A program made the translations under genes and the position numbers. From assembly GCA_023403845.1 (NCBI GenBank), contig JAEYDL010000028.1:1-40796 (forward strand): a stretch of DNA of 40,796 nt, written 5' to 3'. The notes beneath the pieces were generated by a model, which saw nothing but the letters and a program-made list of their open reading frames with translations, was not told the DNA's origin and did no database searches. This document shows positions 34,259 to 40,796 of the stretch, piece after piece (position 1 is the stretch's first letter; each line of letters starts with the position of its first letter). Source of the DNA: Pseudomonadota bacterium (GTDB taxonomy: Bacteria > Desulfobacterota > Desulfovibrionia > Desulfovibrionales > Desulfovibrionaceae).

Positions 34259-35986
34259 ATGAATGCGGACTACAAGGTTGACTTACTAGTGCTGGGCATG
34301 GGAGCCGCTGCGGAACTGGCGGCCATCTATGCACATGACGCCGCCCCTGACCTGAACATTCTCATTGCCACCAAGGCGCTCAAGGGCAAGGGGGGATGCA
34401 GTCGCATGGTTCAGGGCGGATTCAATGTAGTGCTTGACCCGGGCGATTCCCATGAGAAGCATCTCATGGATACGCTGAAGGGCGGCCAGTACATCAACGA
34501 TCAGGATCTGGCCCTGCAGCTGGTTGAACAGGCCACGCCCACGGTCAAGGAACTGGAAACCATCTGCGGCTGTTTCTTCGACCGGCGTCCTGACGGGCAC
34601 ATCCACCAGAAGGCCTTTGCCGGGCAGTGCTTCGACCGCACCGTCCACAAGGGAGACCTGACAGGTATCGAGATCATCAGCCGCACGACCGAACAGATAT
34701 TCAAGCGGCAGATTCCCGTTCTGGAAGAAACGCGCGCTGTGGAACTTCTGCTGGACACCGAAGGCAAGACCGTCACCGGAGCGCTGCTCTACGACATGCG
34801 CCACGCGCGCTTCATCGTCGTGGAAGCGGCGGCTACGCTGGTGGCCACCGGCGGCGGACCTACCCAGTATCGTTTCCATGCCCCGGGACCCGAGAAATCC
34901 GCCGACGGCATTGCGATGCTCTATCGGGCGGGCGCGCAGATGCGCGACATGGAAATGATCCAGTTCCACCCCACGGGACTCATCATCCCCGGCAGCGTGG
35001 TGGCTGGCTCCCTGCTTGAAGAAGGGCTGCGCGGCGCGGGGGCTCACCTCTATAACGGCGAAGGCGAACGCTACATGCTCCGGTACGCGCCAGACGTGGC
35101 CGAACGCGCCACCCGCGACGTGGTCAGTCGGTCCGCCTATCTGGAAATGATGGCCGGACGCGCCTGTCCCGAGGGCGGTGTGCGCATCGACGCGGCCCAC
35201 CTCGGCGCGGACTTCGTTCTCCGCAACTTCCCGGGCATGGCCGAGCGCTGCGCCCAGTTCAAATACGATCTGGCGCACAGCATGGTGCCCGTTTCTCCCT
35301 CGGCCCACTTCTTCATGGGTGGAGCCACCATCGATGTCAACTGCCACGCCACGCTGGACAAGCTCTTCGTGGCCGGCGAGGACGCCGGCGGCGTGCACGG
35401 GGCCAACCGTCTGGGCGGCAACGGCATCTGCGACTCCTGCGTCTACGGCCGTCTGGCGGGCAAATCCATCGCAGCTTACCTCTCCAAGACCGAAAACCGC
35501 TCCATCAAGGAAACGGCGCCCGGCATGGTCAAGGACATCGTTGCCCGCCTTTCCGCGCCGTACAGCCGTCAGAACGGAACCTCGCCCTTCGCCAACCGGC
35601 GGGAGATTCAGGAGACGAACTGGATCAACGTGGGTGTGGTGCGCAAGCAGTCCGGTCTGGAACAGGCCATCACGGATCTGGCCTCCCTGCGACAGGATGT
35701 GGAAAGGGCCAGCGTGAGCGGCAACAAAGCCTATAACATGGAATTCAACACCCATCTCGACACACTGAACATGCTTGACGTGTCCATCATGGCGGCGGTT
35801 TCCGCCCTTCAGCGCGAGGAAACGCGCGGCGCGCACACACGCGAGGATTTCCCCGATCAGCGCGACGACTACGGCCTGTTCAACACCTTCATGTGGAGGG
35901 GCGGCGACGGAATGCCCGTTTTTGAAAAGAAAGACGTGGTGTTCAAGCACAAGTCCCTTGAAGAATGCCAGAAGCACAAGAAGTGA
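34259..35986 (+). CDS. Succinate dehydrogenase/fumarate reductase flavoprotein subunit (FrdA/SdhA-like)
   Basis: A 575-aa FAD protein. The N-terminal dinucleotide loop is VLGMGAAAELAAIYA. Substrate/FAD motifs are QFHPTGLI, LLEEGLRGAGAHL, NGEGERYM, SPSAHFFMGGATID, FVAGEDAGGVHGANRLGGN and, at the C terminus, EETRGAHTREDFP. The His that links FAD covalently in SdhA/FrdA (HTxxAQGG) is replaced by Cys (C47 in GCSRMVQGG), so FAD is probably non-covalent, which raises the question of direction and potential. The ATG at 34259 follows GGGGTAAGATGT and lies downstream of the sigma-54 promoter. It leads the operon with the anchor and the fused iron-sulfur subunit. Confidence 0.9.
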   Translation: MNADYKVDLLVLGMGAAAELAAIYAHDAAPDLNILIATKALKGKGGCSRMVQGGFNVVLDPGDSHEKHLMDTLKGGQYINDQDLALQLVEQATPTVKELETICGCFFDRRPDGHIHQKAFAGQCFDRTVHKGDLTGIEIISRTTEQIFKRQIPVLEETRAVELLLDTEGKTVTGALLYDMRHARFIVVEAAATLVATGGGPTQYRFHAPGPEKSADGIAMLYRAGAQMRDMEMIQFHPTGLIIPGSVVAGSLLEEGLRGAGAHLYNGEGERYMLRYAPDVAERATRDVVSRSAYLEMMAGRACPEGGVRIDAAHLGADFVLRNFPGMAERCAQFKYDLAHSMVPVSPSAHFFMGGATIDVNCHATLDKLFVAGEDAGGVHGANRLGGNGICDSCVYGRLAGKSIAAYLSKTENRSIKETAPGMVKDIVARLSAPYSRQNGTSPFANRREIQETNWINVGVVRKQSGLEQAITDLASLRQDVERASVSGNKAYNMEFNTHLDTLNMLDVSIMAAVSALQREETRGAHTREDFPDQRDDYGLFNTFMWRGGDGMPVFEKKDVVFKHKSLEECQKHKK

Positions 35987-36021
35987 TTCAACCAAGCATT
36001 GTGCAACCTAACGGGAGAAAA

Positions 36022-36363
36022 ATGATGAATACGTCCGAACTCAACTACCGGAAACCCTTGCAGTGGGGAGAAATTGACCCGTACCGCCGCGGCCGCACCC
36101 ATGTGGGCATGTGGGCCTGGCTGTTCCAGCGCGTGAGCGCGGTCTTCATCGTGCTGCTGCTGGTGCTGCATCTGTGCTTCACCTACAAGCCGTATCTTCA
36201 GTTCCTGCTTCTTCTCGCCGTGGCCTTCCATGCTTCCCTGGGCCTGCGCGTCATCCTGCTGGACTTCAACCTCGCCAAGATATCCTCGGCCCGCCGTCTG
36301 GTACCCTGGACGCTTGGCCTCGGCGTCGCCGCCGCGGTCATTGCGTGGTTTGCCATCTACTAA
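36022..36363 (+). CDS. Small cytochrome b-type membrane anchor (SdhC/SdhD-like)
   Basis: A 113-aa protein with three helices. H50 (FIVLLLVLHLCF) and H70 (AVAFHASLGLRVILLD) are candidate heme b ligands. The HxxxGLRxxLLD pattern is typical of SdhC/SdhD anchors. A single short anchor between flavoprotein and iron-sulfur genes is unusual, since most complexes have either two small anchors or one large di-heme one. Translation starts at one of two adjacent ATGs (36022 or 36025) after CGGGAGAAAA. It ends 12 bases before the iron-sulfur/Rieske gene. Confidence 0.85.
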   Translation: MMNTSELNYRKPLQWGEIDPYRRGRTHVGMWAWLFQRVSAVFIVLLLVLHLCFTYKPYLQFLLLLAVAFHASLGLRVILLDFNLAKISSARRLVPWTLGLGVAAAVIAWFAIY

Positions 36364-36375
36364 AAGGAGGATGCC

Positions 36376-37659
36376 ATGCAATCGTCGACTACTCGCACAG
36401 TACGCATATTCCGCTATGACCCGATCAAGGGCGGCGAGGGGACGTTTCAAAGCTACCAGCTGACCATCGACAACCCCGAAACCACAACCATCCTGGACGT
36501 TCTGCTGCGCATCCAGAAAGAGCAGGACCCGAGCATCTCCTTCCGCTTCGCCTGCCGCGTGAACATGTGCGGCTCGTGCGGCATGGTCATCAACGGACGC
36601 GAAGGACTGGCCTGTAAGACCAACGTCTGCGACCTTCCTCCCGGACAGGACATTACCCTGCGCCCGCTGAACCACTTCCCCGTCATCAAGGATCTGGTGG
36701 TGGACATGGGTCCCTTCTTCTCCAAGTACGAAGATGCCCTGCCCTTCTTCGAACCACGGGAAGACCGTACCGAACCCTACGTCATCAAACCGGATACGCC
36801 CGAACGCGTGGACATCGGCATGGCCACCGACTGTATCGCCTGCGGCTGCTGCGTTTCAAGCTGCACCATGGTGGACAATCATGACAGCTATTGCGGCCCC
36901 GCCGCGCTCAACCGGGCCTTTACCCTGCTGGCCGACGAACGCGACGGCCTTTTTGAAGCCCGCCTGACCAGAGCGCTGGACAGTTGCTACAACTGCCGCA
37001 CGGAATTCAACTGCACGGAAGTCTGCCCCAAGTCCATCAGCGGCACGCGGGCCATCAAGTACATTCAGCGACTGGCTCTGAAGAATCTGAAGGATATCAA
37101 GCCACTGCCGCCGCATCCTGCCGAACTGGCTCCGCCGAAGCCCAAGCCGGAGGCAAAGGAAGAGGAACATGTCTGTTCCTGTCACCATCATGTCCAGCAG
37201 CCCGAACGCCGCGCCTTCCTGAAGAGCGCGACCGGTCTTGTGGGGGCTGGCGTGGTGCTTTCCCTCGGTGCCGTCCTCGGCATCTCGGCCGTGGGCCCCA
37301 CGCTGGCCAATCAGGCTCCCCAGTGGGTGGACGCCGGGAAAGAAAAGGACTTCCCGGTGGGCGGCATCAAAAGCGTCACCCTCAGCTACCCGCGCAAGCA
37401 GGCCTTCCATATGGAAACCAAGGAGATGCCCGTACTGGTCCGCCGCGACTCGGACAAGGATTTCATCTGCTTCAGCAGCAGTTGCCCGCATCTGGGCTGC
37501 GCCGTGAGCTGGGACGAACTTTCTCAGCGCTTCAAGTGCGCCTGCCACGGCGGAGCCTTTGACAGAGACGGCAACGTCATTGCAGGGCCGCCTCCGACTC
37601 CCCTGGTACGTCTGCCCTGGAAACTGGAAAACGGTATTCTGAAGGTAGAGGTGGTCTGA
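36376..37659 (+). CDS. Fusion of succinate dehydrogenase iron-sulfur subunit (SdhB/FrdB) with a Rieske [2Fe-2S] protein
   Basis: A 427-aa single frame with two complete halves. Residues 1-240 are SdhB/FrdB: [2Fe-2S] ligands C60, C65, C68, C80; then C153, C156, C159, C163, C207, C213, C217 for the [4Fe-4S] and [3Fe-4S] clusters (CIACGCCVSSC; CRTEFNCTEVCPKS). A Pro/Lys/Glu-rich linker (PPHPAELAPPKPKPEAKEEE) and CSCHHH follow. At residues 277-306 comes a twin-arginine motif and hydrophobic helix (ERRAFLKSATGLVGAGVV) as at the start of normal Rieske proteins, then a Rieske domain with C370PHLGC375 and C388ACH391GG. The first half would be cytoplasmic, the second periplasmic. The stop overlaps the cytochrome b start (TGATG). 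No stop or frameshift separates the halves. Confidence 0.92.
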   Translation: MQSSTTRTVRIFRYDPIKGGEGTFQSYQLTIDNPETTTILDVLLRIQKEQDPSISFRFACRVNMCGSCGMVINGREGLACKTNVCDLPPGQDITLRPLNHFPVIKDLVVDMGPFFSKYEDALPFFEPREDRTEPYVIKPDTPERVDIGMATDCIACGCCVSSCTMVDNHDSYCGPAALNRAFTLLADERDGLFEARLTRALDSCYNCRTEFNCTEVCPKSISGTRAIKYIQRLALKNLKDIKPLPPHPAELAPPKPKPEAKEEEHVCSCHHHVQQPERRAFLKSATGLVGAGVVLSLGAVLGISAVGPTLANQAPQWVDAGKEKDFPVGGIKSVTLSYPRKQAFHMETKEMPVLVRRDSDKDFICFSSSCPHLGCAVSWDELSQRFKCACHGGAFDRDGNVIAGPPPTPLVRLPWKLENGILKVEVV

Positions 37660-39098
37660 TGAACATACGCAGAGACCTTGGCTGGGACAAATACCTCAAG
37701 CCCTTCCTGTATAAGAGACTGCCGGACGGCACCGGCTGGAGTGCGGTGCTGGGCACCATGTGCGCCCTGACCTTCCTGCTGCTCATGGTCACCGGCATGA
37801 TTCTGGCTTTCTACTACGTGCCGTCACCGGACAAGGCGTGGGATTCGGTGCAGTACATCAGCAACGAGGTTCCCCTCGGGAACATCGTGCGCGGCCTGCA
37901 TCACTGGAGCGCGGGCCTGATGGTTCTGCTCGTGTTCTGCCACCTGATGGTAACCTACATCCACGGCTCCTACGCCGAACCCCGGCAGCTGACCTGGGTT
38001 ACGGGCGTCTGCCTCTTTCTCGTCACGCTCGGTCTGGGTTTCACCGGCTATCTGCTGCCGTGGGACATGAAGGCCTACTGGGCCACGGTGGTGGGCGCGA
38101 ACATCCCCAACCAGTATCCCGGCGTGGGCAACTACATCACGAGATTCATTCTGGGCGGAAACGACATCTCGGGCTTCACCCTCAGCCGTTTCTACTCGGT
38201 GCATACGTTGATCCTGCCCGCCTGCCTGCTGCTGCTCATGGCCGTGCACATCTACCTCATGCGCATCCACAACCTCTCCGATCCCCGCGAACGGCTGGCC
38301 GGAGAGACGCTGCCGCCGCCGTCAGGAACGCCGTACCGTTTCTACCCCGAACACATCAACCGCAGTACCCTCGCCTTCGGCTGCATCTTCGTGGGACTCC
38401 TGCTGCTGGCCTGCTATGCGCCGCCGCATATGGAAGCGAAAGCCGGCACGTTCATCCCCGACTATCTGCCCCGGCCCGAATGGTACTACATGTGGCTCTT
38501 CCAGTTGCTGACCTACTTCACCGGATCATGGGAAATGATCGGCAGCCTTGTCCTCTTCGGCGGCGGCCTCATCATCCTCTTCGGTGTGCCCTTCTTCAGC
38601 GAAAGCAGGCTCAAGGGCGTGCGCAACCGACCGGTTTCGGTCTGCATCGCCACCACCTTCGTGATCAGCATCGTCTACCTGACCATCATGGCCTATTCCG
38701 AAGCGGCTCCCTACAACAAGTTCCTCATCGTGCCCGACAAGCCCATGAGCGAGGCGGCCGCCCGAGGCATGTTCCTCTATGCCGAACGCGAATGCTCCTA
38801 CTGCCACAATATCCTCGGTCAGGGCGGCCACAGGACTGGCCCCGACATGAGCAACATGGTCAAGAAGGACAGAGACGTCAAATACCTGTCGGACTACGTC
38901 AAAAATCCGCTCACTATCGACTCCTCCTCGGTCATGCCCGCCTATGACCTGACGCCAGGACAACTCAAGGATATGTCGGCCTTTCTGCTGAGCCTGGACT
39001 TCAGCAAGGCAAAGCCCGTCAAGAAACCCGTGTCCGAGATTCTGGAAACCGGCCGTGCGCAGGCCTCCGCCGATGTGGCGGCCGTGCCCGGCTCATAA
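37659..39098 (+). CDS. Cytochrome b (bc1/b6f-type) fused to C-terminal cytochrome c
   Basis: A 479-aa protein. Residues 1-340 form a full-length cytochrome b: heme ligands H81/H95 in helix B and H182/H197 in helix D. The latter pair has 14 residues between, the b6-like spacing. The quinol-oxidation motif PEWY is at 273-276. The last 110 residues form a mono-heme cytochrome c: C379SYCH383 with probable axial M426 (SSVMPAY). This fused form replaces a separate cytochrome c1. It partners the Rieske half of the upstream gene, whose stop overlaps its start. Quinol oxidised at the Qo site would pass electrons through Rieske to the c heme in the periplasm. Confidence 0.93.
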   Translation: MNIRRDLGWDKYLKPFLYKRLPDGTGWSAVLGTMCALTFLLLMVTGMILAFYYVPSPDKAWDSVQYISNEVPLGNIVRGLHHWSAGLMVLLVFCHLMVTYIHGSYAEPRQLTWVTGVCLFLVTLGLGFTGYLLPWDMKAYWATVVGANIPNQYPGVGNYITRFILGGNDISGFTLSRFYSVHTLILPACLLLLMAVHIYLMRIHNLSDPRERLAGETLPPPSGTPYRFYPEHINRSTLAFGCIFVGLLLLACYAPPHMEAKAGTFIPDYLPRPEWYYMWLFQLLTYFTGSWEMIGSLVLFGGGLIILFGVPFFSESRLKGVRNRPVSVCIATTFVISIVYLTIMAYSEAAPYNKFLIVPDKPMSEAAARGMFLYAERECSYCHNILGQGGHRTGPDMSNMVKKDRDVKYLSDYVKNPLTIDSSSVMPAYDLTPGQLKDMSAFLLSLDFSKAKPVKKPVSEILETGRAQASADVAAVPGS

Positions 39099-39109
39099 GG
39101 AGAAAACCT

Positions 39110-39991
39110 ATGGAAACCTTTGATTACGCCATTGTGGAAGAAGCGGCCAAGCAGCTCTACATCAAGGCTCTGTGCGATCTGCCCCCGGACGTGCGTGAAG
39201 CGCTGAAAAAGGCCTACCTCAGAGAGACGAAGCCCGCCGCCCTCAGCATCTTCGAGGCCATGTTCAAGGCCATCGAGATCGCGGACACCAAGAAGACCCT
39301 GCTCTGTCAGGATACCGGCCTGCCCATCTACAAGGTGAAGATCGGTTCCGGCTATACGTGGAACGGCGCGGCGATCAAGGCAGCTCTCTATGAAGGGGCC
39401 AAACGGGCCACGCAGGAATTCCCCTTCCGCAGCAGCTCCACCCACACCATCACGCGAGTCAATCCGCAAACATCGGTGGGACCGGGTCTGCCCGTGACCT
39501 ACTTCGATTTCGACGCCGACCGTTCCGACCTCGACATTCTGATGATCCCCAAGGGATCGGGGTCCGAAAACATGAGCCAGATGAAGATGTTCTACCCGCA
39601 GCATGGCATCAAGGCGGTGAAGAAGTTCATCGTGGACGCCGTGGTGGAAAGCAGCGCCAACCCCTGTCCTCCCGGCATCATCGGCGTGGGTCTGGGCGGA
39701 ACCGCCGATCTGGTCATGAAGCTGGCCAAGGACGCCATTGCGCGTCCTGTGGGCCAGCGCAACCCCGATCCCATGATCGCCGAGATGGAAGAAGAACTGG
39801 AAGAAGCCATCAACGCCACGGGGCGCGGCCCCATGGGGCTGGGCGGCGATGTTTCCTGTCTGGCCGTGCACATCGAGTGCGCATACACCCACATTACCCA
39901 GAATCCCGTGGCCGTAAACACCCAGTGCTGGCCCGCCCGCCGGGCCCGCGCGATCATCACGCCCTCCGGCAACGTGGCCTACGGCTACTAA
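39110..39991 (+). CDS. Class I fumarase alpha subunit (or tartrate dehydratase alpha)
   Basis: A 293-aa protein of the Fe-S hydro-lyase alpha family. C66 (LLCQDTGLP), C186 (SSANPCPPGIIGVGLGG) and the Cys in GGDVSCLAVHIE are the three [4Fe-4S] ligands. It hydrates fumarate to malate with the beta subunit encoded next. L(+)-tartrate dehydratase is a close relative; neighbours that make or consume fumarate favour fumarase. ATG at 39110 follows AAGGAGAAAACCT, 11 bases after the cytochrome gene, clearly the same operon. Confidence 0.9.
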   Translation: METFDYAIVEEAAKQLYIKALCDLPPDVREALKKAYLRETKPAALSIFEAMFKAIEIADTKKTLLCQDTGLPIYKVKIGSGYTWNGAAIKAALYEGAKRATQEFPFRSSSTHTITRVNPQTSVGPGLPVTYFDFDADRSDLDILMIPKGSGSENMSQMKMFYPQHGIKAVKKFIVDAVVESSANPCPPGIIGVGLGGTADLVMKLAKDAIARPVGQRNPDPMIAEMEEELEEAINATGRGPMGLGGDVSCLAVHIECAYTHITQNPVAVNTQCWPARRARAIITPSGNVAYGY

Positions 39992-40008
39992 CAAGGGAGA
40001 AAGAGAAG

Positions 40009-40602
40009 ATGAGCAAGGTCCACTACCTCAAGTCGCCCTTTTCCGAAGAGGTCATCCGCAGTCTGCACGCCGGGGACATCGTCTATTTCGACGGTCCGCT
40101 CTTCGGCATCCGCGATCTGACCCAGATTCATATCTTCGACCACAACAATCCCCCGCCAGTGAGTCTGGAGGGCATGCCCTGCATCCATACCGCCCCCAGT
40201 CTGCGCAAGGTGGGCGACAAGTGGGAAAAAATCTGCGTGGGTACCACCACCAGTACGCGCATGGACCGCTTTACCCCCGTCCTCATCGGCAAGTACGGGG
40301 TTCGGGCCATCATCGGCAAGGGCGGTCTGTATCAGGGAAGTCTTGACGCCATGCAGAAATACGGGGCCGTCTATCTGGCCATCGTAGGCGGCGCGGCGGC
40401 TCTGGAAACCGAACAGATCGAAGAAATAGAAGCGGTCTACTTTGAGGAACTGCATCCCGAGGCCCTCTACAGGTTCCGGGTGAAGAACTTCGGTCCACTG
40501 ACCGTGGCCATGGACAGCCATGGCGTGCATCTCTACGAGCAGGTCAGCGAAAATGTCAGGAAGAAGCTCCCTGAAATATACGCGAAGCTTGGCGTATTAT
40601 GA
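40009..40602 (+). CDS. Class I fumarase beta subunit (or tartrate dehydratase beta)
   Basis: A 197-aa beta subunit. Family landmarks are LHAGDIVYFDGPLFGIRD near the N terminus, the substrate-binding VGTTTSTRMDRFTP and IIGKGGL segments, and FEELHPEALYRFRVKNFGPLTVAMDSHG. ATG at 40009 follows GGGAGAAAGAGAAG, with 17 bases after the alpha stop. It completes a cytoplasmic fumarase that would feed or drain the flavoprotein made from the same operon. Confidence 0.9.
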   Translation: MSKVHYLKSPFSEEVIRSLHAGDIVYFDGPLFGIRDLTQIHIFDHNNPPPVSLEGMPCIHTAPSLRKVGDKWEKICVGTTTSTRMDRFTPVLIGKYGVRAIIGKGGLYQGSLDAMQKYGAVYLAIVGGAAALETEQIEEIEAVYFEELHPEALYRFRVKNFGPLTVAMDSHGVHLYEQVSENVRKKLPEIYAKLGVL

Positions 40603-40683
40603 TGGGACGCCTTCCGTCCAAACATGTGCATGTCAAAGGCATGGGCATAAATCCCATGCAAATCAAACTACAGGAGGTCTCAC

Positions 40684-40796
40684 ATGTCCGTGCAATTTCT
40701 GGTTCATGAAGACGGCGACAGCGTCGGCGTCGTCACGGTGGAAGGCGTAAAGGCCGGTCAGGAGCTGACCGGTTGGGTCATGAAGGAAGACGTCAC
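40684..40796 (+). CDS. UxaA-family small subunit, SuyA-like (partial, runs off window)
   Basis: Only 37 codons are visible, starting MSVQFLVHEDGDSVGVVTVE and continuing GVKAGQELTGW. This is the start of a SAF/UxaA N-domain as in altronate dehydratase and in SuyA, the alpha subunit of (2R)-sulfolactate sulfo-lyase, which makes pyruvate and sulfite. The wording GVKAGQELTGWVM is closest in my memory to SuyA, but that is not proof. A strong ribosome site (AGGAGGTCTCAC) precedes it. It is about 80 bp past the fumarase beta stop, so probably in the same transcript. A sulfolactate role would explain the TauE/SafE gene upstream. Confidence 0.7.
   Translation, partial: MSVQFLVHEDGDSVGVVTVEGVKAGQELTGWVMKEDV

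Noticed and set aside
34286..35995. 569-codon open frame on the minus strand opposite the flavoprotein
   Set aside because: Antisense shadow of a strongly conserved FrdA-like gene; no ribosome site or recognisable domain.
36376..37659. Sequencing frameshift or missed stop merging two genes
   Set aside because: Both halves are complete, in the same frame, joined by a plausible proline/charge-rich linker, with no stop and no separate start or ribosome site before the Rieske half; resequencing remains the direct test.

Overview
The window looks like the chromosome of a Gram-negative, strictly anaerobic, GC-rich bacterium, most like a gut or sediment sulfidogen of the Desulfovibrionaceae/Desulfobacterota type. 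The basis is radical 2-hydroxyacyl-CoA dehydratase chemistry, an [FeFe]-hydrogenase maturase (HydG), a selenocysteine UGA with a SECIS-like hairpin, two exact sigma-54 promoters with an enhancer-binding protein, many Tat-exported or Fe-S redox proteins and a TauE/SafE-type exporter. The genus cannot be fixed from the sequence alone, and a Rieske/cytochrome b complex is unusual for that group.

Layout. 1-722 (-): a diverged IS1595-like transposase frame running off the left edge through a (CT)15 tract. 1051-8824 (+): an acrylate-pathway-like cluster (propionate-type CoA-transferase, acyl-CoA dehydrogenase, two 2-hydroxyacyl-CoA dehydratase subunits, a YkvI-like carrier, the dehydratase activator). 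Perfect GC-rich hairpins sit in four of its gaps and a terminator follows. 9238-12055 (-): an MFS exporter and hydG. 12530-17483: a DUF4405 membrane protein, a SUMF1-domain protein interrupted by an in-frame TGA, a Tat flavodoxin (+), then an Fe-S aldo/keto reductase and an AraC regulator (-). A shared operator-like sequence links the two promoter regions. 17867-26482 (-): TlpA-like thioredoxin, cytochrome b, four-cluster ferredoxin, Mo-bisPGD oxidoreductase and rhodanese; a small helix-hairpin-helix protein; and two related exported proteins, one a UGSC selenoprotein. 27023-29230 (+): a response regulator and histidine kinase pair. Three promoter regions here carry the same spaced TGTAA half-sites (0/22/32-33 bp).

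29650-40796: a sigma-54 activator (-) faces a sigma-54-driven series (+): TauE/SafE exporter, SLC13 carboxylate carrier, fumarate reductase/succinate dehydrogenase flavoprotein, a small membrane anchor, a fusion of the succinate dehydrogenase iron-sulfur subunit with a Rieske protein, a cytochrome b fused to cytochrome c, fumarase alpha and beta, and the start of a UxaA/SuyA-like small subunit. The fusion hard-wires a Complex II iron-sulfur protein to the Rieske subunit of a Complex III-like machine in one polypeptide. Succinate/fumarate/malate turnover, quinone chemistry and a periplasmic c-type cytochrome are therefore encoded in one operon. This is the most unusual system in the window.
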